DNA of 64,000 nt, from contig NZ_SOBH01000004.1 in assembly GCF_004365635.1 (NCBI RefSeq), positions 62,001-126,000 on the forward strand, written 5' to 3'. Positions 17,058 through 26,518 of the stretch are shown piece by piece; the stretch's first letter is position 1, and each line of letters begins with the position of its first letter. The notes under the pieces were generated by a model. It searched no databases. It saw only the letters and a program-made list of their open reading frames with translations, and was not told the origin of the DNA. A program made the position numbers and the translations under genes. The stretch comes from Litoreibacter halocynthiae. Lineage in GTDB: Bacteria > Pseudomonadota > Alphaproteobacteria > Rhodobacterales > Rhodobacteraceae.

Positions 17058-17708
17058 CTATGCAGGTGCTTTAACCGTGCGCAGATACGGCAATACCTCT
17101 GTCACTTCGCCAAATTTCGCCGCCGCGTCTTCAGCGTTTACCGAAGTTGGAACAATCACATCCTGACCCTGCTGCCAGTTAGCTGGTGTCGCGACACCTT
17201 TGGCTGCCATCTGCAAGCCGTCCAGCGCCCGCAGAATTTCCGCAAAGTTGCGGCCAACCGTCATCGGATAGGTCATGGACAGCTTCAGCTGCTTGTCCGG
17301 CCCCACGATAAAAACCGAGCGCACGGTGGCACTGTCGGCAGGCGTGCGACCGTCGGGCAAGTATGCCTCTGCGGGCAGCATGTCGAAAGCTTTGGCCATC
17401 TTCAGATCTTCGTCGGCTACGATCGCAAACTCGGCCTTGGCTTTCGCTACTTTCTCGATGTCACGCTTCCATTTGACGTGATCTTCGACCCCATCCACAG
17501 ACACGCCCAGAACTTTGGTGCCTCGTTTGGCCCACTCGTCGGCAAGTTGGGCCACCGCGCCAAATTCAGTTGTGCAAACCGGTGTGAAGTCTTTCGGGTG
17601 CGAGAAGATAACGGCCCAGTTGTCCCCAACGAAATCATGCAGGCTGATATCGCCTTGATCAGTCGTTACCGTGATGTTCGGAATAGTGTCGTTAATACGC
17701 AGGCCCAT
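17058..17708 (-). CDS. 1-Cys peroxiredoxin (Prx6 type)
   Basis: A 216-residue thiol peroxidase that reduces hydrogen peroxide and organic peroxides in the cytoplasm. The peroxidatic Cys45 is in FSHPKDFTPVCTTE, the Prx6 signature; Arg in TVRSVFIV and the C-terminal Prx6-type extension (GVATPANWQQGQDVIVPTS) are also present. The start MGLRIND has AAGGGGACCGCC just before it; upstream in-frame codons add no family residues. It is divergent from the aldehyde dehydrogenase gene, with 80 bases between starts. No OxyR site could be identified by eye. Confidence 0.94.
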   Translation of the reverse strand: MGLRINDTIPNITVTTDQGDISLHDFVGDNWAVIFSHPKDFTPVCTTEFGAVAQLADEWAKRGTKVLGVSVDGVEDHVKWKRDIEKVAKAKAEFAIVADEDLKMAKAFDMLPAEAYLPDGRTPADSATVRSVFIVGPDKQLKLSMTYPMTVGRNFAEILRALDGLQMAAKGVATPANWQQGQDVIVPTSVNAEDAAAKFGEVTEVLPYLRTVKAPA

Positions 17709-17788
17709 GGCGGTCCCCTTCCATTTGTGGTTTCTATCCCCAATATAATACCAGCAACTGCCATACACACCCCCGAACGGAGCATCCC

Positions 17789-19216
17789 ATGTCCAATCTC
17801 AAGAATTTCTACATTAACGGTCAATGGGTCGCACCCTCTACGCCAAATGACTTTGATGTCATCAACCCGTCCAACGAAGAAGTCTGTGCTACGATCTCTC
17901 TGGGTAGTGAGGCCGATACCAATGCAGCGGTAGCCGCCGCGCGCGCTGCTTTTGAAAGCTGGGCCTTCACACCAAAGGCAGAGAAGCTTGCCTTGCTCCG
18001 TAATTTGCTCGAAATCTACAAAGCGCGCTCCGAGGAAATGGCTCAAGCGATGTCCATGGAAATGGGCGCGCCGATGAAGCTGTCGCGTGCGCAACAAGTC
18101 GGTGCGGGTTCTTGGCACCTTGAAGGCTTCATCAACGCGTTCGAGACCTTTGAATTCGATACCCCCTACACAGCCACCGAGATGACGCTGCGCGAGCCTA
18201 TCGGCGTCTGCGCCCTTATCACGCCGTGGAACTGGCCGATGAACCAAATTGTGCTGAAAGTTGTGCCTGCGATCGCCGCCGGCTGTACCGTAGTGCTGAA
18301 GCCGTCCGAAATTGCACCGCTGTCCGGCGTTCTGTTCTCCGAGTTCATGGACGAAGCAGGCTTCCCGCCCGGCGTCTATAACATGGTCAATGGCGATGGT
18401 CCGGGTGTTGGTTCGCAACTGTCTGCACATCCTGATGTTGATATGGTGTCCTTCACCGGATCCTCGCGTGCGGGCAAGCTGATCAGCAAATCCGCCGCCG
18501 ACACATTGAAGCGCGTTTCGCTGGAACTTGGCGGCAAAGGTGCCAACATCATCTTTGCTGACGCCCGCGCAGATGCCGTGACCGACGGTGCCGTCCGCTG
18601 TTTCCGCAACACTGGCCAAAGCTGCAACGCCCCGACCCGAATGTTCGTTGAACGCTCTCGTTTTGACGAGGCCGTGGCCCAAGCCGAGGAGGCTGCGGAA
18701 GCCACGAAGGTTGCGCCCGCATCGGAGGATGGCGGCCATATCGGCCCACTTGTATCCGAGATGCAGTTCGACAAAGTGCAGGGCTTGATCGAAGTTGGGA
18801 TCAAAGAGGGTGCGACACTCCTGGCCGGGGGGCCCGGACGTCCGGACGGGCTGAACCGTGGTTATTTCGCGCGCCCTACGATTTTTACCGACGTCACGCC
18901 GGACATGACGATCTACAAAGAAGAGATCTTTGGCCCTGTCCTCTGCCTCATGCCGTTCGACAGCGAGGCTGAGGTTATCGAGATGGCAAACGACACGCCC
19001 TACGGCCTGACAAACTACATCCAGACCGAGGACACCGAGAAACGCCGCCGCGTAGCGCGTCGTCTGCGGTCCGGTATGGTTGAAACCAATGGATCCGGCT
19101 TTGCGCAAGGTTCCCCGTTTGGCGGATACAAGCAATCCGGCAACGGCCGTGAAGGCGGCGTGTTCGGGATCGAGGAATTCCTTGAGGTGAAAGCTGTTTC
19201 CGGCTGGAACGATTAA
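17789..19216 (+). CDS. Aldehyde dehydrogenase family protein
   Basis: A 475-residue NAD(P)-dependent aldehyde dehydrogenase. Motifs: PWNWPMNQIVLKV (cofactor-side), FTGSSRAGK (Rossmann), LELGGKGANI with general base Glu246, and NTGQSCNAPTRMFV with catalytic Cys279; EEIFGPVL and GGYKQSGNGREGG are near the end. The sequence resembles the broad-substrate ALDH superfamily, so betaine-aldehyde, aromatic or aliphatic aldehydes are all possible. It is divergent from the peroxiredoxin gene and is followed by a hairpin and a decayed HPPD gene. The substrate cannot be set from sequence alone. Confidence 0.93.
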   Translation: MSNLKNFYINGQWVAPSTPNDFDVINPSNEEVCATISLGSEADTNAAVAAARAAFESWAFTPKAEKLALLRNLLEIYKARSEEMAQAMSMEMGAPMKLSRAQQVGAGSWHLEGFINAFETFEFDTPYTATEMTLREPIGVCALITPWNWPMNQIVLKVVPAIAAGCTVVLKPSEIAPLSGVLFSEFMDEAGFPPGVYNMVNGDGPGVGSQLSAHPDVDMVSFTGSSRAGKLISKSAADTLKRVSLELGGKGANIIFADARADAVTDGAVRCFRNTGQSCNAPTRMFVERSRFDEAVAQAEEAAEATKVAPASEDGGHIGPLVSEMQFDKVQGLIEVGIKEGATLLAGGPGRPDGLNRGYFARPTIFTDVTPDMTIYKEEIFGPVLCLMPFDSEAEVIEMANDTPYGLTNYIQTEDTEKRRRVARRLRSGMVETNGSGFAQGSPFGGYKQSGNGREGGVFGIEEFLEVKAVSGWND

Positions 19217-19222
19217 GCATTT

Positions 19223-19253
19223 GGCTGTTGCGTTACTCGGTAGCGCAACAGCC
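19223..19253 (+). terminator. Hairpin after the aldehyde dehydrogenase gene
   Basis: GGCTGTTGCG pairs perfectly with CGCAACAGCC around an 11-base loop, starting seven bases past the stop codon. No T-run follows, so it may be a weak or factor-dependent terminator, or a 3'-end protecting structure. Confidence 0.5.
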
Positions 19254-19280
19254 TCCAACCACGATCAAGCCGTCACGGAT

Positions 19281-19514
19281 TTATAGCGGCACGCCGCGCT
19301 GGATTTGATCCACTTCGATCAACTCGAACTATGCGCGGAAGTTGCCCCTCCCAAACCCGTCATCCACCTTGCGCTGGATGAACTCAAAGAGGATCGGCCC
19401 GATCACCGTCTTCGAAAAAACCTGCTATAGGATGAACGTCTGACCACCACCGACGACGCGCCACGCCATTGCAGGGGCGCACGGACCATGTTCAGTGACG
19501 AATTGCTCCGCCAT
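19281..19514 (-). pseudogene. hppD: Decayed 4-hydroxyphenylpyruvate dioxygenase (HPPD) remnant
   Basis: Reading one minus-strand frame from 19514, the translation runs EQFVTEHGPCAPAMAWRV, then QTFIL[23 protein letters not shown], [12 protein letters not shown]-stop-FELIEVDQIQRGV. The first block matches the N-terminal part of HPPD and the second its C-terminal iron-binding end ([24 protein letters not shown] in bacteria). About 200 residues between them are missing, and two in-frame TAG codons (19425–19427, 19329–19331) are present. The gene once served tyrosine degradation to homogentisate. No functional product is possible from this copy. The rest of the 19217–19631 gap holds no gene. Confidence 0.85.
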
Positions 19515-19631
19515 GCCGCGAGATAGTCCGCAACTCGGTCTTCAAAAAATACGCGAAAGTGCCTTAACGCTGACGGGGTTTGCTTTCGGCGTCACCAGTT
19601 GAGACACTGATAAAAATCTTAGGAGCTTTTC

Positions 19632-19985
19632 ATGTCCGGATACCTCACAACTCACGTCCTAGACACCGCCCGTGGCTGCCCCGCCGAGGGTATTTCAATC
19701 GACCTCTACCGCATCACAGGCGACGAGCGAGTTCACCTGAAAACGGTTGTGACCAACGATGACGGGCGGACAGATGCTCAGATCCTGCCTGCCGAGGAGT
19801 TTGAGTTGGGAACATATGAGCTGGTATTTCACGCCGGCGATTATCTTGACCGCACTGGGACACCGCCAGAAGAGCCCAGATTTCTCAATGTGATCCCGCT
19901 TCGCTTCGGCATGTCTGAGGCGCAACACTATCACGTCCCGTTGCTGCTGAGCCCATTCGGTTATTCAACCTATCGAGGCAGTTAG
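19632..19985 (+). CDS. uraH: 5-hydroxyisourate hydrolase
   Basis: HIU hydrolase, a transthyretin-related protein, converts hydroxyisourate to OHCU after urate oxidation. It is 117 residues. Signatures are [15 protein letters not shown] at the N-terminus and the closing [15 protein letters not shown], where YRGS distinguishes the enzyme from transthyretin. The start follows TTAGGAGCTTTTC. No uricase or OHCU decarboxylase gene is visible nearby, so the gene is isolated from its pathway within this window. It is convergent with the pseudouridine synthase gene. Confidence 0.93.
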   Translation: MSGYLTTHVLDTARGCPAEGISIDLYRITGDERVHLKTVVTNDDGRTDAQILPAEEFELGTYELVFHAGDYLDRTGTPPEEPRFLNVIPLRFGMSEAQHYHVPLLLSPFGYSTYRGS

Positions 19986-20007
19986 CAATCCAAGGCTTAG
20001 CTTACCG

Positions 20008-20655
20008 CTAAAACGGGGGCTTGGCCTTGAACTCAACCGATTTTCCGCCTTGCGGATGACGCATTTTCAAGCTTTCCGCGTGAAGCATCATACGTGGATA
20101 TTCGCCTGCGTTTTCTGAATAGAACGGGTCGCCCAGTATCGGATGGCCCATAGCCTGCATATGCACCCTAAGTTGATGTGAGCGGCCGGTCTGCGGGTAC
20201 AGTCGCATCCGGGTGGACCCATCTTTTACAGCGCCACGGCGCCATTGTGTAACGGCCTGTTTTCCACGCTCGAAATTCACATGCTGAAGCGGACGGTTTG
20301 GCCAATCGACAACCATTGGCAAATGGATTTCCCCTGTCTTACCCTCAACCTCACCAGCGACAATCGCGATATAGGTCTTCTTGGTATGGCGTCTTTCGAA
20401 CTGAAGCCCCAAGTGACGCTGGGCCGATTTGGTCAAAGCAAAAACCATCACACCGGACGTATCCCGATCCAGCCGGTGAACCAGCAACGCGGTCGGGAAA
20501 GCGGCCTGAATACGGGTGATGAGGCAATCGGCCAGCCCCTCCCCCTTGCCGGGCACCGACAGCAGGCCCGCCGGCTTGTTCACCAACAGGATGTCCGCAT
20601 CCTCGTGGATGATATCGAGCGGATCGGCGGGCGGGTTATAGTCGCTACTTCCCAC
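20008..20655 (-). CDS. RluA family pseudouridine synthase
   Basis: A 215-residue pseudouridine synthase of the RluA family. The catalytic motif is HRLDRDTSGVMVF with Asp63; PQTGRSHQLRVHMQAMGHPILGD is the second family block. The likely target is 23S rRNA or tRNA (RluA acts on 23S U746 and tRNA U32), but the exact site is not settled. The start is GTG at 20655, overlapping the end of rarD by 11 bases, so it is probably translationally coupled to that transporter gene. The length is close to enterobacterial RluA. Confidence 0.9.
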   Translation of the reverse strand: MGSSDYNPPADPLDIIHEDADILLVNKPAGLLSVPGKGEGLADCLITRIQAAFPTALLVHRLDRDTSGVMVFALTKSAQRHLGLQFERRHTKKTYIAIVAGEVEGKTGEIHLPMVVDWPNRPLQHVNFERGKQAVTQWRRGAVKDGSTRMRLYPQTGRSHQLRVHMQAMGHPILGDPFYSENAGEYPRMMLHAESLKMRHPQGGKSVEFKAKPPF

Positions 20656-21559
20656 GGTTTCGGACCATTGAATAGGTATACAGGATCAGCGCCGCCCAGA
20701 TCATCGGGAAGGCAATGGCGCGGGCGGTGCCGAAGGGCTCCCCGAACACGAACACGGCGACCAGAAAGATCATCGTCGGCGCGATGTATTGCAGGATCGC
20801 GATGGTCGTCAGCCGAAGCCGCTTTGCCCCGTTCGCATACAAAAGCAGGGGAACGGACGTAACCACGCCGCACCCAAGCAGCATCCATGTATCGGTCGAA
20901 AAATGGCTGGTGCCCGCGCTGCCCGCGTAGATCCAATACGCCAATGCGGGAATCGAGAGGATCAAAACCTCCAGCAGAAAGCCCTGATTAGGGCCTATCG
21001 GCAGCGATTTCTTGAAGAACGCGTAGAAGCCCCAAGTCACGGTCAACCCGATCGCCGCCCAAGGCAAGCGGCCCGCGTCGAGGGTCAGCACCACGACAGC
21101 CGCAAACGCCAGCGCGATGGCGGCCCATTGAAGCGGTGTCAGCCGTTCATTCAGGATGAGGAACCCGAGGAAAAACGAGAATATCGGATTGATGTAATAC
21201 CCCAAAGCCGCATCCAAGGCCCGGTCCGCCGCGATCGACCAGATGTAAATGCCCCAGTTCAGCGATATCAGCGTGGCGGTAACGCAGCCCATCGCAAGCA
21301 TTTTGGGCGTTGTTAGAGCCGTTTTGATATCGCCCGTGCGTCCCATAAGGATCAGCACAAGTCCCGCCACTGGCACCGACCAGATAACTCGATGCACCAC
21401 GATTTCGGCCGCAGGTATGTGCGACAGCGCCTTTATGTAAAGCGGCAGAAAGCCCCACAGGAAATACGCCGAGACGGCAAAACCCAGCCCGGCGGGGCTG
21501 TCTTCGGATCGGGGGCGAACATCGTTAAAGCGGGTCATATGGCCATTCACCATCACCAC
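20645..21559 (-). CDS. rarD: RarD-type EamA family transporter
   Basis: A membrane transporter of the drug/metabolite (EamA/RarD) type, about 304 residues. Roughly ten helices are visible, starting with GFAVSAYFLWGFLPLYIKAL; the RarD-like blocks SLNWGIYIWSI and LGYYINPIFSFFLGFL are present. In E. coli rarD gives chloramphenicol resistance when overexpressed; the native substrate is unknown. Two starts are possible, 21559 or ATG at 21538 (MTRFND); neither has a strong ribosome-binding site. The pseudouridine synthase gene overlaps its end. Confidence 0.85.
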   Translation of the reverse strand: MVMVNGHMTRFNDVRPRSEDSPAGLGFAVSAYFLWGFLPLYIKALSHIPAAEIVVHRVIWSVPVAGLVLILMGRTGDIKTALTTPKMLAMGCVTATLISLNWGIYIWSIAADRALDAALGYYINPIFSFFLGFLILNERLTPLQWAAIALAFAAVVVLTLDAGRLPWAAIGLTVTWGFYAFFKKSLPIGPNQGFLLEVLILSIPALAYWIYAGSAGTSHFSTDTWMLLGCGVVTSVPLLLYANGAKRLRLTTIAILQYIAPTMIFLVAVFVFGEPFGTARAIAFPMIWAALILYTYSMVRNRGK

Positions 21560-21575
21560 CCGCGAGTTGCAAGGG

Positions 21576-24017
21576 CTAGGCCTTCACGCGCTCCGATTTC
21601 GGGTCATAAAACGGCTTTGATGACACCTCTGCCTTAACGCGCGTTCCGGCGACGTCGATCTCGTAGCTGGATGCCAGCACATCCGCCAGCGCCTCCCCCT
21701 GACAGGGGACGTACCCCATGCCCATCGCGGCGCCCAGATGATGCCCATAGGCACCCGAAGTCAGGTAACTGACGATCTCCCCGTCGCGCAGAACTGGCTC
21801 CGCGTGGTAGAGCAGTGGCTCCGGATCGGTCAGCTTGAACTGCAAAAGACGCATGTTTAGACCCTTTTCGGCCTTCTCAAGCACCGCCTCCCGCCCGATA
21901 AAGTCAGGCTTGTCCTTCTTGACCGCAAAACCCAACCCCGCCTCCATCACGTGATCCTCGGAGGTGATATCGTGGCCAAAATGGCGGAAGCCCTTCTCCA
22001 TCCGACAGCTGTCCATCATGTGCATGCCGCACAGCTTCAGGTTCATGTCGCGCCCTGCCTTGTACAGGGTCTCGAACACATGAGCCGCCTGATCGGCGCT
22101 GACATAGATCTCCCAACCCAACTCGCCCACATAAGTTACGCGATGCGCGCGAGCGAGGCCCATGCCGATCTCGATCTCTTGCGCAGTGCCAAAAGGGTTC
22201 ACCGCGTTGGTGAAATCCGCAGGTGACACCTTATCGAGCAGCTTTCGCGCATTAGGCCCCATCACGGCCAGCACGCCTTCGGCCGCGGTCACGTCTGTGA
22301 TCACAATACTGAAGTTACCCTGATGACGGCGCAACCAAGTCTCGTCCGCCAGTCTCGTCGCTGCGGGGGTGACCACCAAATAGGCCGTTTCCGACAGGCG
22401 CGTGACTGTCACGTCAGCCTCAATTCCCGCCTTGGCGTTCAGAAACTGGGTGTAAACGATCTTGCCCACTGGCACGGAATAATCGCCGCCCCCCACATAG
22501 TTCATGAACGCCTCCGCGTCGCGCCCTTCGACCCTGATCTTGCCGAATGAGGACATATCGTACATGCCCACATTGCTGCGAACCGCGTTGTGTTCGCGGG
22601 CGACATTGTCAAAGAAGTTCTGCCGCTTCCAAGAATACTCATACTTTGGCTCCTGCCCTTCATCCGCAAACCAGTTGGCACGCTCCCAACCAGCTAGCTC
22701 CCCCATCACCGCACCGCGCTCCAGTAGGTGCGCATGAAACGGCGTTCGGCGGACACCTCGCGCGGTTTTCTTTTGCAGATAGGGGAAGTGATCGGCGTAG
22801 AGCAGGCCGAGCGTTTCCTTGGACCGCTCGAACAGATAGGTCCGATTGCCTTGAAACGGCTGCATCCGGCTGATGTCCACGTCACCCAGATCAAACGGTT
22901 TCTGTCCCTCGTCCATCCACTGCGCCAGCGCGGAGCCCGCCCCGCCCGCAGACTGGATGCCGATGGAGTTGAAACCGGCAGCAACCCAGAAATTGTCCAG
23001 TTCCGGCGCAAGTCCAAGATGGTAGGCGTCATCCGGCGTGAACGATTCCGGACCGTTGAAGAACGTATGTATCCCTGCATCCGCCAGCATCGGCAGGCGC
23101 TCCACAGCGGCCTCCAGAATGGGCTCGAAGTGGTCGAAATCCTCTGGCAATTGGTCGAACTCGAAATCCTTGGGAATATCGAGCGTCCACGGCTTCGACA
23201 CCGGCTCGAACGCACCCAGCAGCATCTTGCCTGCGTCTTCCTTGTAGTAGGCGCATTCGTCGGGAACACGGAGAACTGGCATCTGCGCCAGGCCGAGGAT
23301 GGCTTCGGTGACGATGTAGAAGTGCTCGCAGGAATGAAGTGGCACATTGACGCCCGCCATTCTGCCGATCTGATGGCCCCACATCCCGCCGCAATTAACG
23401 ACATGTTCCGCCTGAATAGAGCCTGTTTGGCCATCCTTGCCCTCCCAAGTCACACCCGTAACCCGACGGCCTTCCTTGTGGATGTCGGTGACCAGATACC
23501 CCTCTTTCACTGAAGCGCCATTCTGACGCGCACCCTTGGCCAGTGCGTGCGCGATGTTGGCCGGATCGCCCTGCCCATCGAGCGGCAGGTAGACCCCGCC
23601 AGTCACACCGTCGATGTTGAGATGTTCGTAGCGCTTCTTCACCTCTTGCGGCGAAATAGGCTCTGCTTCGACGCCGAAAGAGCGTGCCATCGCGGCTTGG
23701 CGGTTGATCTCCTCCAGTCGCTCGTCAGTCAGCGCAACCGTGATCGACCCACAACGCTTAAAGCCGGTCGCAACGCTCGTCTCGGCCTCCAGATCGCCGT
23801 AAAGCTCCTGACTGTATTTCGCCAGTTTCGTCATATTCTTGGTCGCGCGAAGCTGAGCGATAAGGCCAGCCGCGTGCCATGTGGTGCCGGACGTCAGTTG
23901 CTTGCGCTCCAAAAGCACCACGTCCTTCCAGCCCAGCTTGGCGAGGTGATAAGCGACGGAGCAACCAATAACGCCGCCACCGATGATAACGACGCGGGCA
24001 TGTGTGGGAAGGGTCAT
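21576..24017 (-). CDS. GcvT family FAD-dependent dehydrogenase (dimethylglycine/sarcosine dehydrogenase-like), copy 1
   Basis: An 813-residue flavoprotein. The N-terminal DAO domain has VVIIGGGVIGCSVAYHLAKLG and SGTTWHAAGL, where the His is the site of covalent FAD in family members. A FAO_M linker (about 365–420) and GcvT folate-binding domains (about 425–805) follow. Such enzymes oxidise N-methyl groups of dimethylglycine or sarcosine, passing the carbon to THF or releasing formaldehyde. The start MTLPTHA has GAGGATACCTGAA before it. It is the second of two tandem paralogs, 13 bases after the 24031 gene. Substrate unknown, though glycine-betaine breakdown fits. Confidence 0.9.
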   Translation of the reverse strand: MTLPTHARVVIIGGGVIGCSVAYHLAKLGWKDVVLLERKQLTSGTTWHAAGLIAQLRATKNMTKLAKYSQELYGDLEAETSVATGFKRCGSITVALTDERLEEINRQAAMARSFGVEAEPISPQEVKKRYEHLNIDGVTGGVYLPLDGQGDPANIAHALAKGARQNGASVKEGYLVTDIHKEGRRVTGVTWEGKDGQTGSIQAEHVVNCGGMWGHQIGRMAGVNVPLHSCEHFYIVTEAILGLAQMPVLRVPDECAYYKEDAGKMLLGAFEPVSKPWTLDIPKDFEFDQLPEDFDHFEPILEAAVERLPMLADAGIHTFFNGPESFTPDDAYHLGLAPELDNFWVAAGFNSIGIQSAGGAGSALAQWMDEGQKPFDLGDVDISRMQPFQGNRTYLFERSKETLGLLYADHFPYLQKKTARGVRRTPFHAHLLERGAVMGELAGWERANWFADEGQEPKYEYSWKRQNFFDNVAREHNAVRSNVGMYDMSSFGKIRVEGRDAEAFMNYVGGGDYSVPVGKIVYTQFLNAKAGIEADVTVTRLSETAYLVVTPAATRLADETWLRRHQGNFSIVITDVTAAEGVLAVMGPNARKLLDKVSPADFTNAVNPFGTAQEIEIGMGLARAHRVTYVGELGWEIYVSADQAAHVFETLYKAGRDMNLKLCGMHMMDSCRMEKGFRHFGHDITSEDHVMEAGLGFAVKKDKPDFIGREAVLEKAEKGLNMRLLQFKLTDPEPLLYHAEPVLRDGEIVSYLTSGAYGHHLGAAMGMGYVPCQGEALADVLASSYEIDVAGTRVKAEVSSKPFYDPKSERVKA

Positions 24018-24030
24018 TTCAGGTATCCTC

Positions 24031-26478
24031 TTACGCGCGGATGCGCTTGTTTTCAGGGTCCCACAACGGCTGATCCTCTTGCACAAGCGCCGGTCTGCGC
24101 TCACCGTAGATTTCGATCTCCAACTCCGTACCGGGTTGCGCCAAATCGGCTCTGATCATGCCTAATGCGATGGATTTGTTGATCCGGTAGCCCCAGTCGC
24201 CCGACGTGGTTTCACCCACCACCTCGTCGCCGTGCCAGATCGTCGACATGTGGGGCGCGTCGGCGTCGCCTGCGTCGACAACCAAAGTCACAAATGCCTT
24301 TTTAGAGCCTTGCTGCTTCTCCGACAGCAACGCCGCCTTGCCGGGGAAGTCCTGCGGCTTGTCGAAGCGAATGAAGCGCTCCAGCCCCCCTTCCAGCAGC
24401 GTGTAATCCGTGGACAAATCGCCTTTCCACGCGCGGTAGCCTTTTTCCATGCGCATGGAGTTCAGCGCGAACATCCCGAAAGGTTTTGCACCCGCGCCAA
24501 GCACTGCGTCGTAAAGCGTTGGCATGGTGGCGTTGTCGGCGTGGATTTCCCACCCAAGTTCCCCCGCAAACGAAACCCGCGCCAAGGCGCAATCGTGACC
24601 CGCGACCTTGGCCGCCTGAATGGTCAACCACGGGGCGGACAAGTCGGCATCAGTGCCCAGAGCTTCGAACAGTTCGCGCGATTTAGGGCCGGTCACAATC
24701 AGGGTCGAATACTCGGTGCTGTGGTCGGTCAGCGTCAGGACGTCCGGCAGGTCAAGCGCCAGCAAGTCGCGGTCGTGCCACTGTGCGCTTGCCGCGGTGA
24801 TCAAGGTAAAGAAATCCTCTGCGTGCCGCAGGATCGACATCTCGGTAAGAATACGACCGCGACTGTCAGGGAAATAGGCGAGGTTCATGCGGCCCACCTT
24901 GGGCAAAGCCCCGGCAATCTTGCCGCGCAGGTATTCCGCAGCACCTTCGCCGGACAGATTGAACCGCGAGAATCCGGGCAGGTCCAGTACGCCCACACCG
25001 TCGCGCACCGCCTCAACCTCCTCTTTCACGCGGGCAGCCCAAGGGCCATTGCGACCCCATGTCTGGGTGCTTTCCTCGGACGTGTCGTCGCCAGATTTGG
25101 CAAACCAGTTGGCCCGTTCCCAGCCGTTATAGGCCCCCATAACAGCGCCCAATTCCCGCAGTTTAGGGTCTACTGGTGACAGTTTCTTGTCGCGGCCTGC
25201 AGGCCATGTGTGGTGCGGAAAGTGCATCGCGTATTCGTGCCCGTAGGTTTCCATCGCCTTGGCGTGGCAATAGTCCTGATCGGTGTAGTCAGTATAACGG
25301 CGCGGATCGACGGCCCACATATCCCATTCGGTTTCGCCATGGATGATCCATTCGGCGGCAACCTTGCCCGCACCCCCGCCTTGGGTGATGCCGAAGGTAA
25401 ACACGCAGGCCTCATAAGCGTTCTTCACGCCCGGCATGGGACCGATCAGCGGCAGGCCATCGGGCGCATACGGAATAGGGCCGTTGATAACACGGCTGAC
25501 GCCCTGACTGCCAAGCAGCGGCACCCGCGCCATCGCGTCTTCGATATACCACTCCAGACGCTCCAGATCGTCGGGGTAAAGCTGGAAGCTGAAATCCTCA
25601 GGCATAGGGTCTTCCGGCGTGACCCAATGCGCCTTGCAATTGCGCTCGTAAGGACCAAGATTCAGGCCGTTCTTGTCCTGACGCAGGTAGTAAGAGCTAT
25701 CCACGTCGCGCAGCAGCGGCACCTTGCGGCCGTTCTCGGCGGTCCACGCGGCGATTTCGGGGATTTCGTCTGTCAGGAAATACTGGTGGGACATGGTCAC
25801 CATCGGCACGGTGCGCCCGCCATAGGGCTTGAACCACTCCCCCACGCGCTGCGCGTAATAGCCCGCCGCGTTCACCACCTTTTCGCAGCGGATATCGCCC
25901 TTGTCGGTGTGGACGATCCACTCGTCCCCGTCCCTGGAGACCCCCGTCGCGGGGCAAAACCGCTCGATCCGCGCGCCCATCTGACGCGCGCCCTTGGCAA
26001 GCGCCTGTGTCAGCTGCGCAGGGTCGATGTCGCCGTCGTCAGGGTCCCAAAGGCCGCCTGCCAGATCGTGTGTTTCGATGAAGGGATAGCGGTCCTTGAT
26101 GTCGTTCAGGTCCATCATCTCTAGATCGAGACCCTGATAGCGCCCCATGCCCCGCGCGCGTTCGAATTCCTGCATCCTTTCGTGGCTGTGACCCAGCCGA
26201 ACAGACCCTGTTACGTGGTAATTCATCGGATAATCGACCTCGTCCGCCAGCCCCTTGTAGAGCGACAGAGAGTAGCGCTGCATGTTCATAATCGCCCAAG
26301 ACGTGCTGAACGACGGGCAGTTGCCCGCCGCGTGCCATGTCGACCCTGCGGTCAGCTCGTTCTTTTCCAGCAGCACGCAGTCGGTCCAGCCTGCTTTGGC
26401 AAGGTGGTATAGGGTCGATGTGCCGACGACCCCGCCGCCGATGATGACCACACGGGCGGTTGTTGGGAAATCACTCAT
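24031..26478 (-). CDS. GcvT family FAD-dependent dehydrogenase (dimethylglycine/sarcosine dehydrogenase-like), copy 2
   Basis: An 815-residue paralog of the next gene, with the same DAO–FAO_M–GcvT–GcvT_C order. The FAD motif is VVIIGGGVVGTSTLYHLAKAG and the covalent-flavin type site is AGSTWHAAGNCPSFS. The central FAO_M boundary, about residue 400, has WAVDPRRYTDYTD. The two proteins share the scaffold but clearly differ in the active-site loop (HAAGNCPSFS here, HAAGLIAQLR there), so they likely take different substrates. It lies 40 bases downstream of the GFA gene and 13 before copy 1, in a single minus-strand series headed by an XRE-cupin regulator. Confidence 0.9.
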   Translation of the reverse strand: MSDFPTTARVVIIGGGVVGTSTLYHLAKAGWTDCVLLEKNELTAGSTWHAAGNCPSFSTSWAIMNMQRYSLSLYKGLADEVDYPMNYHVTGSVRLGHSHERMQEFERARGMGRYQGLDLEMMDLNDIKDRYPFIETHDLAGGLWDPDDGDIDPAQLTQALAKGARQMGARIERFCPATGVSRDGDEWIVHTDKGDIRCEKVVNAAGYYAQRVGEWFKPYGGRTVPMVTMSHQYFLTDEIPEIAAWTAENGRKVPLLRDVDSSYYLRQDKNGLNLGPYERNCKAHWVTPEDPMPEDFSFQLYPDDLERLEWYIEDAMARVPLLGSQGVSRVINGPIPYAPDGLPLIGPMPGVKNAYEACVFTFGITQGGGAGKVAAEWIIHGETEWDMWAVDPRRYTDYTDQDYCHAKAMETYGHEYAMHFPHHTWPAGRDKKLSPVDPKLRELGAVMGAYNGWERANWFAKSGDDTSEESTQTWGRNGPWAARVKEEVEAVRDGVGVLDLPGFSRFNLSGEGAAEYLRGKIAGALPKVGRMNLAYFPDSRGRILTEMSILRHAEDFFTLITAASAQWHDRDLLALDLPDVLTLTDHSTEYSTLIVTGPKSRELFEALGTDADLSAPWLTIQAAKVAGHDCALARVSFAGELGWEIHADNATMPTLYDAVLGAGAKPFGMFALNSMRMEKGYRAWKGDLSTDYTLLEGGLERFIRFDKPQDFPGKAALLSEKQQGSKKAFVTLVVDAGDADAPHMSTIWHGDEVVGETTSGDWGYRINKSIALGMIRADLAQPGTELEIEIYGERRPALVQEDQPLWDPENKRIRA

Positions 26479-26518
26479 CTTCTTGCTCCTCTTGCCGGAC
26501 GTTGTCCGTGATCTGGTA

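Noticed and set aside
17666-19258. A 530-codon minus-strand frame across the aldehyde dehydrogenase gene
   Set aside because: It is an antisense shadow; the plus-strand ALDH has all catalytic motifs.
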